A stretch of 14,633 nt of DNA from JBBIOI01 sp037443425 (GCA_037443425.1 JBBIOI010000086.1:1-14633), one strand, 5' to 3'. Positions 1 to 8,155 are shown, counted from the stretch's first letter. Numbers and translations: made by a program. The notes: generated by a model from the letters alone, not told the origin.

Positions 1-584
1 GCTCCATCCACACCAATATCACCAATAGTATATAGGATTAAATCTTTTCCTGAAACCCAAGGGTTTAATTTTCCAAAATAGATAAGTTTTAAACTCTCAG
101 GTACTTTAAGCCATAGTCTACCCGTTGCCATGACAGCAGCAATATCACTACTTCCAACACCTGTAGAAAAAGCCCCCAGTGCACCATATGTACATGTATG
201 GCTATCAGCACCGATTACAACATCTCCTGGGACAACTAATCCCTTTTCAGGTAGTAGTATATGTTCAATTCCCCCCTGGGCAGTTTCAAAAAGATACTTG
301 AGCTTTTGAGACTTTGAAAACTGCCGTAAAAGCTTACATTGCTCTGCAGAAAGGATGTCTTTTGCCGGTGTGAAGTGGTCCGCTACAAGCACAACACGCT
401 CGCGGTTAAAGACCTTTTTTGCCCCTATCTCTTCAAATACCTTAAAGGCAAGAGGGGCAGTTATATCGTTTGCAAGGGCAAGATCAACCTTGGCCTCAAT
501 AATTTCACCAGGCAGAACTATTTTTTTATTCGCATGAGCTGATAAGATCTTTTCAGTGATTGTCATCGGAGGTATTTTGGCCAT
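1..584 (-). CDS. leuC: 3-isopropylmalate dehydratase large subunit LeuC, 3'-truncated by the window edge
   Basis: LeuC with LeuD isomerises 2-isopropylmalate to 3-isopropylmalate in leucine synthesis, using a [4Fe-4S] cluster in the cytoplasm. The first 194 codons are visible; the rest lies beyond base 1. Aconitase-family landmarks are VADHF (67-71), GGIEH (104-108), GADSHTCTYGALG (125-137) and ATGRLWLKVPES (153-164). These resemble the shorter (about 420-residue) LeuC/homoaconitase class rather than the longer enterobacterial form, which is a judgement from motif wording. The later cluster-ligand cysteines of the family are not in the window. The ATG at 584 starts 2 nt after the leuA stop, with a weak GGGG as possible ribosome site. 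A second in-frame ATG at 566 (MTITEKIL) is possible but is preceded by CCTCCG, not a Shine-Dalgarno. Co-transcription with leuA is very likely; leuD and leuB may follow outside the window. Confidence 0.93.
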   Translation of the reverse strand, partial: MAKIPPMTITEKILSAHANKKIVLPGEIIEAKVDLALANDITAPLAFKVFEEIGAKKVFNRERVVLVADHFTPAKDILSAEQCKLLRQFSKSQKLKYLFETAQGGIEHILLPEKGLVVPGDVVIGADSHTCTYGALGAFSTGVGSSDIAAVMATGRLWLKVPESLKLIYFGKLNPWVSGKDLILYTIGDIGVDG

Positions 585-586
585 AT

Positions 587-2113
587 CTACATCCCCATGA
601 GTTTCTGTTTTTTAAATTCCATCTTGTTTAATGCATTGATATAAGCCTTTGCACTTGCCACTATTACATCTGTATCAGCACCCTGACCTATGACTGTGTA
701 GCCTTTCTCTTCCAATCTTACAGTGACCTCACCTTGGGCCTCTGTCCCACTTGTAATAGCATTTATTGCAAACTGTAAAAGCTTTGATTTTGTCTTTGTA
801 ATCTTCTTTATCGTCTTAAAGGTTGCATCAACAGGTCCATCTCCAAAACCTGCTTCTTGAATTATTTTCCCATCCACTTCCATTTGGACAGTTGCTGTTG
901 GGACAGTCATATTTCCAGATACCACATTAAGATAGATCAATTTAAAACGATGTGGAACTCTTAGTACCTCTTCTATGACAATAGATTCAATATCTTCATC
1001 GTAGATTTCCCTCTTTTTGTCAGCAAGACTCTTAAACCTTCTGAATGCAATTTCAAACTCATTTTCAGAGAGGTTATAGCCGAGCTCTTTTAATCTCTCT
1101 CGAAATGCATGACGTCCTGAGAGTTTACCCAAAACAAGTGAGCTCTTCGGGATTCCAACAGTTTCTGGAGTCATTATCTCATATGTTAGTTTCTCTTTTA
1201 AGACCCCATCCTGATGGATACCTGAATGATGGGCAAAGGCATTTGCCCCTACAATGGCTTTATTTGGCTGAACCAACATACCAGTAATCTTTGAGACTAA
1301 ACGGCTCGTTGTATAAAGATGTTGTGGAATTACCCGTGTTTGAAAATTAAGGAGGTCTCTGCGGGTCCGAATTGCCATAACAATCTCTTCAAGAGATGCA
1401 TTGCCTGCCCTTTCACCAATGCCATTTGTTGTACACTCGACCTGCCTTGCACCATTCTGTATTGCAGCAATCGAATTTGCAACAGCCAATCCAAGATCGT
1501 TATGACAATGGACACTTAGCGTTACCTTTTCTATACCACGGATCCTTTTCATAAGGGTATTTATAAGGGACCCAAATTCAGATGGAATAGCATAACCAAC
1601 CGTGTCCGGGATATTTATTGTGGTTGCACCTGCACGAATTGCTGCTTCACAAACAGCTACAAGAAATTCGATATCACTTCGGGTGGCATCCATTGCTGAA
1701 AATTCAACATTTGGGGTATAGCGCTTTGCCCTTTCAACAGAGCGCGTAGCAATTCGAATTATTTCCTCCCGAGACTTCTTTAACTGGTACTTAAGATGGA
1801 TATCCGAGGTTGATACAAATACGTGAAGCCTTGGTGATTTGGCCTCTTTTACGGCCTCCCAGGCCCTATCAATATCTTTTGGGTTTGTTCGAGCAAGGGC
1901 TGCCACCTCTGCCTTTTTTATCTTTTTGGCAATAGCCTTTACTGCCTCGAAATCTCCTTCTGAAGATATCGGGAAACCTGCCTCAATTATATCAACATTT
2001 AGTTTTTCAAGTTGTTCGGCAATCCTTATCTTTTCTGCTAAATTCATTGAGGCGCCTGGAGATTGTTCACCATCCCTCAAAGTTGTATCAAAGATCTTTA
2101 TAAACTCTGCCAT
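587..2113 (-). CDS. leuA: 2-isopropylmalate synthase
   Basis: LeuA condenses acetyl-CoA with 2-oxoisovalerate, the committed step of leucine synthesis. The 508-residue protein has the usual length of the bacterial type. The N-terminal DRE-TIM barrel starts with FDTTLRDGEQSPG (8-20); R13 and D14 are the expected catalytic arginine and metal ligand. The other metal ligands are H202 and H204 in SVHCHNDLGLA and N238 in GERAGN. HHSGIHQDG (295-303) lies in the linker region. The C-terminal LeuA dimerisation/regulatory domain (about 390-495) is complete, with GDGPVDA (424-430) and GQGADTDVIVASAKAY (477-492), so leucine feedback inhibition is expected. Citramalate synthase is a related alternative, but the motifs and the leuC neighbour favour LeuA. 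The start ATG lies inside the 3' end of lpxK (16-nt overlap), with GAAGGG as a plausible ribosome site about 9 nt upstream. No leader peptide or leucine-codon attenuator fits in the junction. Confidence 0.96.
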   Translation of the reverse strand: MAEFIKIFDTTLRDGEQSPGASMNLAEKIRIAEQLEKLNVDIIEAGFPISSEGDFEAVKAIAKKIKKAEVAALARTNPKDIDRAWEAVKEAKSPRLHVFVSTSDIHLKYQLKKSREEIIRIATRSVERAKRYTPNVEFSAMDATRSDIEFLVAVCEAAIRAGATTINIPDTVGYAIPSEFGSLINTLMKRIRGIEKVTLSVHCHNDLGLAVANSIAAIQNGARQVECTTNGIGERAGNASLEEIVMAIRTRRDLLNFQTRVIPQHLYTTSRLVSKITGMLVQPNKAIVGANAFAHHSGIHQDGVLKEKLTYEIMTPETVGIPKSSLVLGKLSGRHAFRERLKELGYNLSENEFEIAFRRFKSLADKKREIYDEDIESIVIEEVLRVPHRFKLIYLNVVSGNMTVPTATVQMEVDGKIIQEAGFGDGPVDATFKTIKKITKTKSKLLQFAINAITSGTEAQGEVTVRLEEKGYTVIGQGADTDVIVASAKAYINALNKMEFKKQKLMGM

Positions 2114-3210
2114 TGTTTAAACCCTTCTCGAGATTTTTTTGATTTAAAAATTTCCCAGATCTTATTATAAAAATCTTCCTCTTCCCATATCCTCATTTCA
2201 ACGCGCAGGGCATATATGGGAAGCTGCTCAATATCTAAACAGTTTAATTTTACCATATCCTTTTCAGTTGTAACAATACAATCAACCTGTTTAACCTTTT
2301 CTTTAATAAAAGTCAAATCTCTATCAGTGTAGTAATGATGATCTGGAAAGGTTATCTCATTGGCAACAATCATCCCACATTCTTTCAAGAGATGTGAAAA
2401 ATAATAAGGATTACCGATACTGGAAAGGGCCATAACATTCTTGCCATAAAATGATTCAATATCATTTATTTCCTCTTTACGATTAATCAGGAATAATGGT
2501 TCATAATTGCTATGAAAGATTATAGAGAAAGGTTTTAATCTTAAAATCTCATCCTCAATGAGTCTTGATGTATCCTTGTTAATAATTTTTGTAATTAGAT
2601 AAATATCAGCCCTTCGAAGATGTGAAACTGGTTCCCTGAGGATTCCTCTTGGGAAGATATTTTTATCTCCAAATCCAATCTGTGAGTCAATAAGAAGGAT
2701 ATCAATATCCCTATGAAGCTTTAAATGTTGAAAGCCATCATCAAGTAAAAAACCTGCTATGGGAAATTTCTTCAGGGCAACTTGTGCATTTCTAAATCGA
2801 TTGCTTCCAATAATGACCGGGATTTCATCAAGGGTTTTAATCAGAAGGGATGGCTCATCACCTAAGATTTTTGGTGAAATATTTTGGGTATCTTTTATCA
2901 AAAGACCTTCCTTCATCTTTCCTTTATAACCCCTTGTTAAAATAGCAACAGAGAGTCCTCTCTCCTTCAGTCCTTTGGCCAGGTAAATTACTAAGGGGGT
3001 CTTACCTGTACCACCCAATGTAAGATTACCAACACTAATCACAGGACAGGGAAGGTATCTTTTCTTAAAGATTCCGAGGTAATAAAGAATCACCCTCACT
3101 CTTATGATAATCCCAAATAATATAGAGATGAGATATAACGGGAATAAGAATATTCTTTCAGAAAATGTTTTTTCTTTTTTGTATAGTAGCTTTTCGAAAT
3201 ATCCAATCAT
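2098..3210 (-). CDS. lpxK: Tetraacyldisaccharide 4'-kinase LpxK
   Basis: LpxK is the membrane-bound kinase that phosphorylates the 4' position of the lipid A disaccharide to give lipid IVA. The 370-residue protein opens with a hydrophobic or amphipathic segment (about 20-48), the expected membrane anchor. A P-loop follows at 61-71 (GNLTLGGTGKT), with LTRGYKGK (91-98), GDEP (117-120), LDDGFQH (156-162), DHHYY (290-294) and TTEKD (314-318), all family hallmarks. The ATG at 3210 is 9 nt after the waaA stop with no strong ribosome site, so coupling to waaA is likely. The last codons (QWQSL) overlap the first codons of leuA by 16 nt in another frame. Placement directly after the Kdo transferase gene is a common lipid A arrangement. 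Nothing suggests loss of function. Confidence 0.95.
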   Translation of the reverse strand: MIGYFEKLLYKKEKTFSERIFLFPLYLISILFGIIIRVRVILYYLGIFKKRYLPCPVISVGNLTLGGTGKTPLVIYLAKGLKERGLSVAILTRGYKGKMKEGLLIKDTQNISPKILGDEPSLLIKTLDEIPVIIGSNRFRNAQVALKKFPIAGFLLDDGFQHLKLHRDIDILLIDSQIGFGDKNIFPRGILREPVSHLRRADIYLITKIINKDTSRLIEDEILRLKPFSIIFHSNYEPLFLINRKEEINDIESFYGKNVMALSSIGNPYYFSHLLKECGMIVANEITFPDHHYYTDRDLTFIKEKVKQVDCIVTTEKDMVKLNCLDIEQLPIYALRVEMRIWEEEDFYNKIWEIFKSKKSREGFKQWQSL

Positions 3211-3219
3211 AAAATCTTT

Positions 3220-4512
3220 TTAAAAAGAGAGATTAAAGAGGAGATTTTTTATCTCCTCAAATATCCTCTCTTTAGCTCCACGATTATTTTCTATAATCTT
3301 ATAACCCCTCTCACCAATCTGATTTCTAAGAGTTTCATCAGAGAGAAGATTCATTAATTGATGATAAAGCTCTTTATCATCCTTTACCATTATTGCTCCA
3401 CCCTCTTTGATAAGCAATCCTGAGATTTCTTTGAAGTTAAACATATGGGGACCAAAAAGAACACATTTTTTAAATAGGAGTGGCTCAATAGGATTATGGC
3501 CGCCCACAGGCACGAGGCTTCCTCCAATAAATGCAAGGGAGGCAAGGCTATAAAGATTCATTAGCTCACCAATCGTATCAATAAGGATGACATCGTGAGG
3601 ATTCCTTTCAAAGATATTTGTTTGAAGTGATGTCCTTTTTATCCAGGATATGGATTTCTTCTTTAAAATCTCCTCTACTTCAGCAATCCTCGAAATATGT
3701 CGAGGTGCCAATATTAGAATAAGGTTGGGGAATAAATTTTTCAATCTTTTATAGATTTCCAAAATGACTTCTTCTTCTCCTGAGTGGGTAGACCCAGCAA
3801 TAAGAATAAGGTCTCTTTCATCTATCATTAAGAGTTTTGAGAATTCAATTCTTCTTTCTTCCCAAGAGGGTGAAGGGGTTATATCAAATTTGAGATTTCC
3901 CATTACCTTTGTCCTTTCAAGTGGGGCTCCAATCGATAAAATTCGGTCTCTATCTTCCTCGGTTTGCATAAGGAACAGGATGTTTTGGTTTAGTAAGCTT
4001 TTAAAGAAGGATTTAAAGAGATTATAGCGGGGAAAAGATTTTTTGGAGATTCTTCCATTAAAAATTATTATAGGAATCTTAAGCCTTCGGCAAGACATAA
4101 TAAGGTTCGGCCAAAGTTCTGTTTCAGCAATCAAAAGAAGTGCTGGCTTTATCTTTTTTATCACATTATTCAAAAAAAATGGATGATCTATTGGAAAGAA
4201 AAGGATTTTTTTTGCCTCTGGAAAAGATTTTTTTGCAGTTTCATTACCGCTACGGGTCATTGTGGTTATAATAATATCATTTGCTGGAAATTCTTCTTTT
4301 ATTTTTTTTAAGAGAGGGATTGAACAGGAGATCTCTCCAACCGATGCTGCGTGTAACCATATGGTTCTCTTCGATGATACGTAAGGAAAGTATCCTATCC
4401 TTTCTAATAATTCAGTTCTAAAATCTTTTTGGATAAGGGCACGAATTAAAAGATACGAAACGTAGATTGTTAAAATGAATGTCAAAACTAAATTATAAGT
4501 GAAATATATCAT
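3220..4512 (-). CDS. waaA: Kdo (3-deoxy-D-manno-octulosonate) transferase WaaA/KdtA
   Basis: WaaA transfers Kdo from CMP-Kdo to lipid IVA on the inner face of the cytoplasmic membrane, starting the LPS core. The 430-residue protein matches the GT30 family: one N-terminal membrane anchor (about 5-25), LHAASVGE (53-60) with the catalytic glutamate E60, AETELWPN (129-136), FNGRIS (151-156), GNLKFD (205-210), GSTHSGEE (240-247), APRH (269-272) and GGSLVPVGGHNPIEP (330-344) in the nucleotide-sugar binding domain. Whether it adds one, two or more Kdo residues cannot be read from sequence. The start overlaps the preceding acyltransferase stop as ATGA (4 nt), a classic coupling signal, and no independent ribosome site is obvious. 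No Kdo kinase gene is in the window. The gene contains two A8 runs on the coding strand (4206-4213 and 4302-4309), in keeping with its AT-rich codon use. Confidence 0.95.
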   Translation of the reverse strand: MIYFTYNLVLTFILTIYVSYLLIRALIQKDFRTELLERIGYFPYVSSKRTIWLHAASVGEISCSIPLLKKIKEEFPANDIIITTMTRSGNETAKKSFPEAKKILFFPIDHPFFLNNVIKKIKPALLLIAETELWPNLIMSCRRLKIPIIIFNGRISKKSFPRYNLFKSFFKSLLNQNILFLMQTEEDRDRILSIGAPLERTKVMGNLKFDITPSPSWEERRIEFSKLLMIDERDLILIAGSTHSGEEEVILEIYKRLKNLFPNLILILAPRHISRIAEVEEILKKKSISWIKRTSLQTNIFERNPHDVILIDTIGELMNLYSLASLAFIGGSLVPVGGHNPIEPLLFKKCVLFGPHMFNFKEISGLLIKEGGAIMVKDDKELYHQLMNLLSDETLRNQIGERGYKIIENNRGAKERIFEEIKNLLFNLSF

Positions 4513-5195
4513 CGATTTTTACTGTTCTGCCTGCATCTTGTGAAGTAGTTGTCAGCCATCTCTGTCAGTTCATTGAGTCTCTTTTCGAGAAGAAGTCTTT
4601 TTTCTTCAAGATACGATCTATCCCCATCTTTATCAACATAGATTGGTTCTCCCCATATGAAAACTCCTTTTGAAAATGGATAAGGGAGAAGAAATTGATC
4701 CCATGAATTAAAAATCTTTTTTTTTGATGAACCGAAAGTAACAGGGACGATTGGTCTTCCAGTACGTCTTGCCAATTCTATAACACCAAATTTGACACGG
4801 TAACGTGGTCCCTTAGGACCATCCGGGACGATAGCGATATCAGAACCATTTTCTATAGCATTTACCATCTCATTTAAGGCAGAAGAGCCCTGTTTATCGC
4901 TTGAGCCTAAAATAGGGATAAATCCAAATCGGATAAGTGCCTTCCCGACGATCTGTCCATCCCTGTGAGGAGAGACTAAGAAGCTTAACCTCTTTCCTTT
5001 ATATGCAAATGGCATCATTAATAGTCTTCCATGCCAGAATGCACCGATGGCGGGGTTGCCACTCATCCAGATAGACTTTGGAATCTCGGGATTTACTTCC
5101 TCGAATCGGATTGTTTTTCCGAGGATCTTTATAGTCCAATAGGCAAAAAAGGGACCAATAAAGGATATAAGTTTTTTCTTAATATTTTTTATCAT
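4509..5195 (-). CDS. DUF374 lysophospholipid-acyltransferase-like protein, probable LpxJ-type lipid A late acyltransferase
   Basis: The 228-residue protein belongs to the DUF374 branch of the glycerolipid acyltransferase superfamily. Visible marks are a hydrophobic N-terminus (about 8-26), FWHGRLL (53-59), VSPHRDG (74-80), GSSDKQG (97-103) and the strongly conserved VPDGPKGPRY (123-132). A DUF374 member, LpxJ of epsilonproteobacteria such as Helicobacter and Campylobacter, is an established lipid A secondary acyltransferase. The position here between msbA and waaA makes the same role likely, but that is inference; the acyl chain and position cannot be predicted. No LpxL/LpxM (HtrB-type) gene is in the window, so this could be the main secondary acyltransferase. 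It starts 9 nt after the msbA stop with little ribosome site and overlaps waaA by 4 nt. An A9 run (4717-4725) lies at the codons for SSKKK (156-160). A general phospholipid acyltransferase is the alternative. Confidence 0.85.
   Translation of the reverse strand: MIKNIKKKLISFIGPFFAYWTIKILGKTIRFEEVNPEIPKSIWMSGNPAIGAFWHGRLLMMPFAYKGKRLSFLVSPHRDGQIVGKALIRFGFIPILGSSDKQGSSALNEMVNAIENGSDIAIVPDGPKGPRYRVKFGVIELARRTGRPIVPVTFGSSKKKIFNSWDQFLLPYPFSKGVFIWGEPIYVDKDGDRSYLEEKRLLLEKRLNELTEMADNYFTRCRQNSKNR
4717..4725 (-). repeat. A9 homopolymer in the DUF374 gene (possible slippage site)
   Basis: Nine consecutive A on the coding strand, read TCA AAA AAA AAG, so the DnaX-type slippery heptamer A AAA AAG is in the correct phase. 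Gain or loss of one base, or polymerase slippage, would truncate the acyltransferase past residue 160. The frame is intact here. Function as a switch is speculative in an AT-rich genome. Confidence 0.5.
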
Positions 5196-5204
5196 AACTT
5201 TTGA

Positions 5205-6977
5205 TTAATAAACCTTTTTTAATCTTTTATAACTTTTCTGGTTCTCCATTCCATTATCTTTGAACTGAAGCTCATATAGTCGGCGATATTCTCCATTTAA
5301 TGCCATAAGTTCATCATGAGTTCCTTGTTCAACGATTCTTCCTTCTGAAAGGACAATGATGCGATTAGCATTTCTAATTGTTGAAAGCCTATGAGCAATA
5401 ACAAAGACGGTTCTACCCTTCATCAGTCTTCCAAGGGCATTTTGAACCTCCTGCTCAGATTCAGAATCAAGTGATGAGGTTGCCTCATCCAAAATCAAAA
5501 TTGGTGCATCCTTTAGGATAGCTCTTGCAATGGATATACGCTGACGTTCTCCTCCTGAAAGTTTAACCCCCTGTTCACCTATGATTGTGTTGTAGCCATC
5601 TGGTAATCTGAGTATGAACTCATGTGCATTGGCTGCCTTTGCAGCTTCGATAATCTCTTCATCCGAACGTTTAGGGCTTCCATAGGAGATGTTGTTTCGG
5701 ACAGTATCATTAAAGAGGATGGTCTGTTGTGTTACAAGGCCGATCTGGTCCCTTAAAGATTTTAAAGTAACCTTTCTGATATCAATCCCATCTATTAATA
5801 TCTGGCCTTGTTCAACATCATAGAAACGAGGGAGAAGATTCACAAGAGAGGTCTTTCCTGCACCACTCATACCTACAATTGCCAATATTTCTCCAACGGG
5901 TACATATAAAGAGATATTATTTAATACAGTTTCTTTTCCATATCTGAATGAGACATTTCGAAACTCTATGCCTTTCGAAATAGGTGGAAGTGGAATAGCA
6001 TCTTCATCTTCTTTAATATCGGATTGTTTATCAAGAATCTCATATACACGGCTTGCTGCTGCAAGTCCCTCCTGAACCTCAAGATTAACTTTGCTAAGAT
6101 CCCGTATGGGTGCATAAAGCATAAGAAGCGCAGTTAAAAATGAGAAGAATGTTCCTGGTGTCGAATCACCTCGAATCACACTATAACCACCCACCCAGAT
6201 GATAGCTGCAACCCCAATTCCACCGAGGAGTTCCATGATTGGATGGGAGATAGCCCTTATCTTGACCCTTTTTAGAACAGTCTTAAAAAACTTCTCATTT
6301 TCCTGGGCAAATCTTTGTTTCTCATATTCCTCCATATTGAATGCCTTTACAATTCTATTTCCAACGATTGTTTCATGGAGAAAGGAGGTTAGAGAACCCA
6401 TTCTCTGCTGGCTCTTACGGCTAAACTTTCTCAGCCTTTTCCCGAATTCTTTAATTGGGATTATTGCTAAAGGAAAGATTAGACAAGCAATTATAGCAAG
6501 CTTCCAGTTTCTATAGAATACAACCCCAGTTAGAGCAAATATTGTAAATGTATCTTTAATAAGTCCTGTGAGGGCATTTGATACTGACCCCTGTATCAGA
6601 TTTACATCGTTTGTAATCCTTGATATAAGAACACCTGTTGGGGTTTCTGTAAAGAAAGATAAGGAGAGATTCTGTATATGGTTATAAAGTTTCTCCCTCA
6701 TGTCTGATACGATTTTAAGTCCAACGTAATTCATTAGATATGTTTGACCATAATCAAAGAGGCCTTTTAGCAAGAATAGTATGATGATGGCTATTGGAAG
6801 AAGGATTAGCATCTTAGGGTCTTTTTTTAGAAAGACGTCATCAAGCGCTGGCTTTACAAGAAAGGCCTGGGCAGCGGTTAATAGTGAGACAAAGATCATA
6901 AAGACCATTGCAAGAGATAGTTTTTTCCAATATGGTTTAACAAGTTCAAGTAGTCTACGGTAAGTGGATATTTTCAT
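5205..6977 (-). CDS. msbA: Lipid A export ABC transporter/permease MsbA
   Basis: This is a half-size ABC exporter with fused membrane and ATPase domains, 590 residues (E. coli MsbA is 582), working as a homodimer in the inner membrane. Six hydrophobic segments fall in about 20-290, with the coupling-region wording SFFTETPTGVLISRITNDV (107-125) typical of lipid exporters. The ATPase domain has Walker A GMSGAGKTS (369-377), Q-loop VTQQTILF (415-422), signature LSGGE (473-477), Walker B ILILDEATSSLD (493-504) and H-loop histidine H529, so all catalytic elements are intact. The specific function, flipping lipid A-core, is inferred mainly from position between lpxB and waaA; sequence alone would also fit another lipid or drug exporter. 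The start ATG lies 44 nt after lpxB, the largest gap in the window, with no clear Shine-Dalgarno. A lysine-rich tail (about 580-590) follows the ATPase domain. Confidence 0.93.
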   Translation of the reverse strand: MKISTYRRLLELVKPYWKKLSLAMVFMIFVSLLTAAQAFLVKPALDDVFLKKDPKMLILLPIAIIILFLLKGLFDYGQTYLMNYVGLKIVSDMREKLYNHIQNLSLSFFTETPTGVLISRITNDVNLIQGSVSNALTGLIKDTFTIFALTGVVFYRNWKLAIIACLIFPLAIIPIKEFGKRLRKFSRKSQQRMGSLTSFLHETIVGNRIVKAFNMEEYEKQRFAQENEKFFKTVLKRVKIRAISHPIMELLGGIGVAAIIWVGGYSVIRGDSTPGTFFSFLTALLMLYAPIRDLSKVNLEVQEGLAAASRVYEILDKQSDIKEDEDAIPLPPISKGIEFRNVSFRYGKETVLNNISLYVPVGEILAIVGMSGAGKTSLVNLLPRFYDVEQGQILIDGIDIRKVTLKSLRDQIGLVTQQTILFNDTVRNNISYGSPKRSDEEIIEAAKAANAHEFILRLPDGYNTIIGEQGVKLSGGERQRISIARAILKDAPILILDEATSSLDSESEQEVQNALGRLMKGRTVFVIAHRLSTIRNANRIIVLSEGRIVEQGTHDELMALNGEYRRLYELQFKDNGMENQKSYKRLKKVY

Positions 6978-7021
6978 ATAAACCAGAATGCCGTTTTTTA
7001 TTTAATTTACCATATTTTTCT

Positions 7022-8155
7022 TCAGTGTAGCAAAGATGTGATTATCTTTGCAGCACGCTCTGACGCCCCTGGCTCTCCAAGGCTTAAACGAACCTTAGAG
7101 ACCTCATCCTTCATCTGCTGATATATATGAGGGTTTTTCAAGATTAAGAGTGCCTCTTTGGCTATGCGATAAGGGGTTACATCATTCTGGATTAATTCAG
7201 GGACAATCTTTTTTCCAGAGACAAGATTGACAAGACCAATTTTATCCACTTTAATCATTAGTCTGCCAATAATATAGGATAATAATGAAACTTTATAAAT
7301 AATCACCATAGGCTTTCCGAGTATGGCGCCTTCAAGTGTGGCTGTTCCTGAAGCAGTGATAAGTAAATCTGAGATATTCATTATATCGTATGTAAAGCCT
7401 TCTATTAATCTAATAGGGATATTGCTGCTGTTAAGATAAGGCAAGATCAAAGATCTTGAGATACCAGATGCAAGAGGGATAACGAATTGAATATCTGGTA
7501 TCTCGGATAGAAGTATCTGGGAAGCACCGATCATGGCTGGGATGTGTTTTTTTACCTCATGGTCTCGACTTCCAGGCAGAAGACCAATCGTAGTCTTTTC
7601 AGGGTCGAGGTCAAATTTTTGGAATGCTATCTCCTTTGAAAAGGCAGGTTTTACAAGATCAAGCAATGGATGGCCGATCCATTTTACATCCACCCCAGCA
7701 GATTCATAAAGTGATACCTCAAAAGGTAAAAAGACAATCATCTTATTTACCCTTTGAGCAATTATCCGAAGCCTTTTAGGCCTCCACGCCCATATCTGGG
7801 GGCTTATATAATAGACAACAGGTATCCCCTTTTTTTTTACAGATTTTGCAAATATGAGGTTAAAGTCAGGAAAATCTATGAGTATTACAAGATTGGGTCT
7901 TTCTTTATCGAGCAACTTTTTAAGAATTTTCATAGCCTTCAGAATATTTGAGATTTTAAAAATAACCTCTGTAATCCCAACAACCGAGAGAAATTTTGAG
8001 TGAAAGAGTATCTCCATTCCTGCTTCTTTTAAACAATCTCCACCTATACCAAAGAATTTTATATCTGGATCAAGACGATGAATAGCCTTAATTAGATGAG
8101 CCCCATAAAGATCACCTGATGACTCTCCAGTGACGAGTAGAACCTTTTTCTCCAT
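7022..8155 (-). CDS. lpxB: Lipid A disaccharide synthase LpxB
   Basis: LpxB (GT19) joins UDP-2,3-diacylglucosamine and its 1-phosphate derivative to form the lipid A disaccharide at the cytoplasmic face of the inner membrane. Numbering from ATG, 377 residues carry GESSGD (10-15), DFPDFN (94-99), SPQIWAW (118-124), LPGSR (193-197), ASGTATLE (268-275) and GLVNLVSGKKIVPELIQ (307-323), all standard for the family. The chosen ATG at 8155 shares its A with the upstream gene's TGA (TGATG), a typical reinitiation junction. A TTG at 8158 would add one residue and is less likely. The 3' end contains an inverted repeat, and an A9 run (7830-7838) lies at codons for VKKKG. One of its two substrates needs a pyrophosphatase (LpxH/LpxI/LpxG), which is not encoded in this window. 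Confidence 0.95.
   Translation of the reverse strand: MEKKVLLVTGESSGDLYGAHLIKAIHRLDPDIKFFGIGGDCLKEAGMEILFHSKFLSVVGITEVIFKISNILKAMKILKKLLDKERPNLVILIDFPDFNLIFAKSVKKKGIPVVYYISPQIWAWRPKRLRIIAQRVNKMIVFLPFEVSLYESAGVDVKWIGHPLLDLVKPAFSKEIAFQKFDLDPEKTTIGLLPGSRDHEVKKHIPAMIGASQILLSEIPDIQFVIPLASGISRSLILPYLNSSNIPIRLIEGFTYDIMNISDLLITASGTATLEGAILGKPMVIIYKVSLLSYIIGRLMIKVDKIGLVNLVSGKKIVPELIQNDVTPYRIAKEALLILKNPHIYQQMKDEVSKVRLSLGEPGASERAAKIITSLLH
7030..7051 (-). repeat. Perfect 8-bp inverted repeat at the 3' end of lpxB
   Basis: On the transcribed strand GCAAAGAT, a 6-nt spacer, then ATCTTTGC (arms 7044-7051 and 7030-7037) can fold into an 8-bp hairpin covering the last sense codons of lpxB. It precedes the widest gap of the operon. 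No U-tract follows on either strand, so it is not a standard intrinsic terminator. An mRNA processing or stability element is possible; chance is also possible. Confidence 0.5.
7830..7838 (-). repeat. A9 homopolymer in lpxB (possible slippage site)
   Basis: Nine consecutive A on the coding strand, read GTA AAA AAA AAG, in the same phase as the A9 tract of the DUF374 gene. The reading frame is intact in this sequence. A one-base change would abolish LpxB, which is normally needed for lipid A, so phase switching seems unlikely; transcriptional slippage or simple AT bias is more plausible. Confidence 0.45.

Noticed and set aside
339..542. Plus-strand ORFs of 60-120 codons (for example 339-542, 1839-2120, 6199-6516, 9650-9991, 10525-10887)
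   Set aside because: Each lies antisense to a well-identified gene with full motif support, and none shows a recognisable family or a convincing ribosome site.
1330..1515. Minus-strand 61-codon ORF inside leuA
   Set aside because: It overlaps the leuA catalytic region in another frame and has no independent support.
6978..7035. Promoter-like TTGCTA with TAAATT spaced 18 nt upstream of msbA
   Set aside because: Each hexamer matches the consensus at only 4 of 6 positions in an AT-rich spacer, which is expected by chance.
7030..7051. Hairpin at the lpxB end as an intrinsic terminator
   Set aside because: No T-rich run follows the stem on either strand, and the next genes of the pathway continue downstream.
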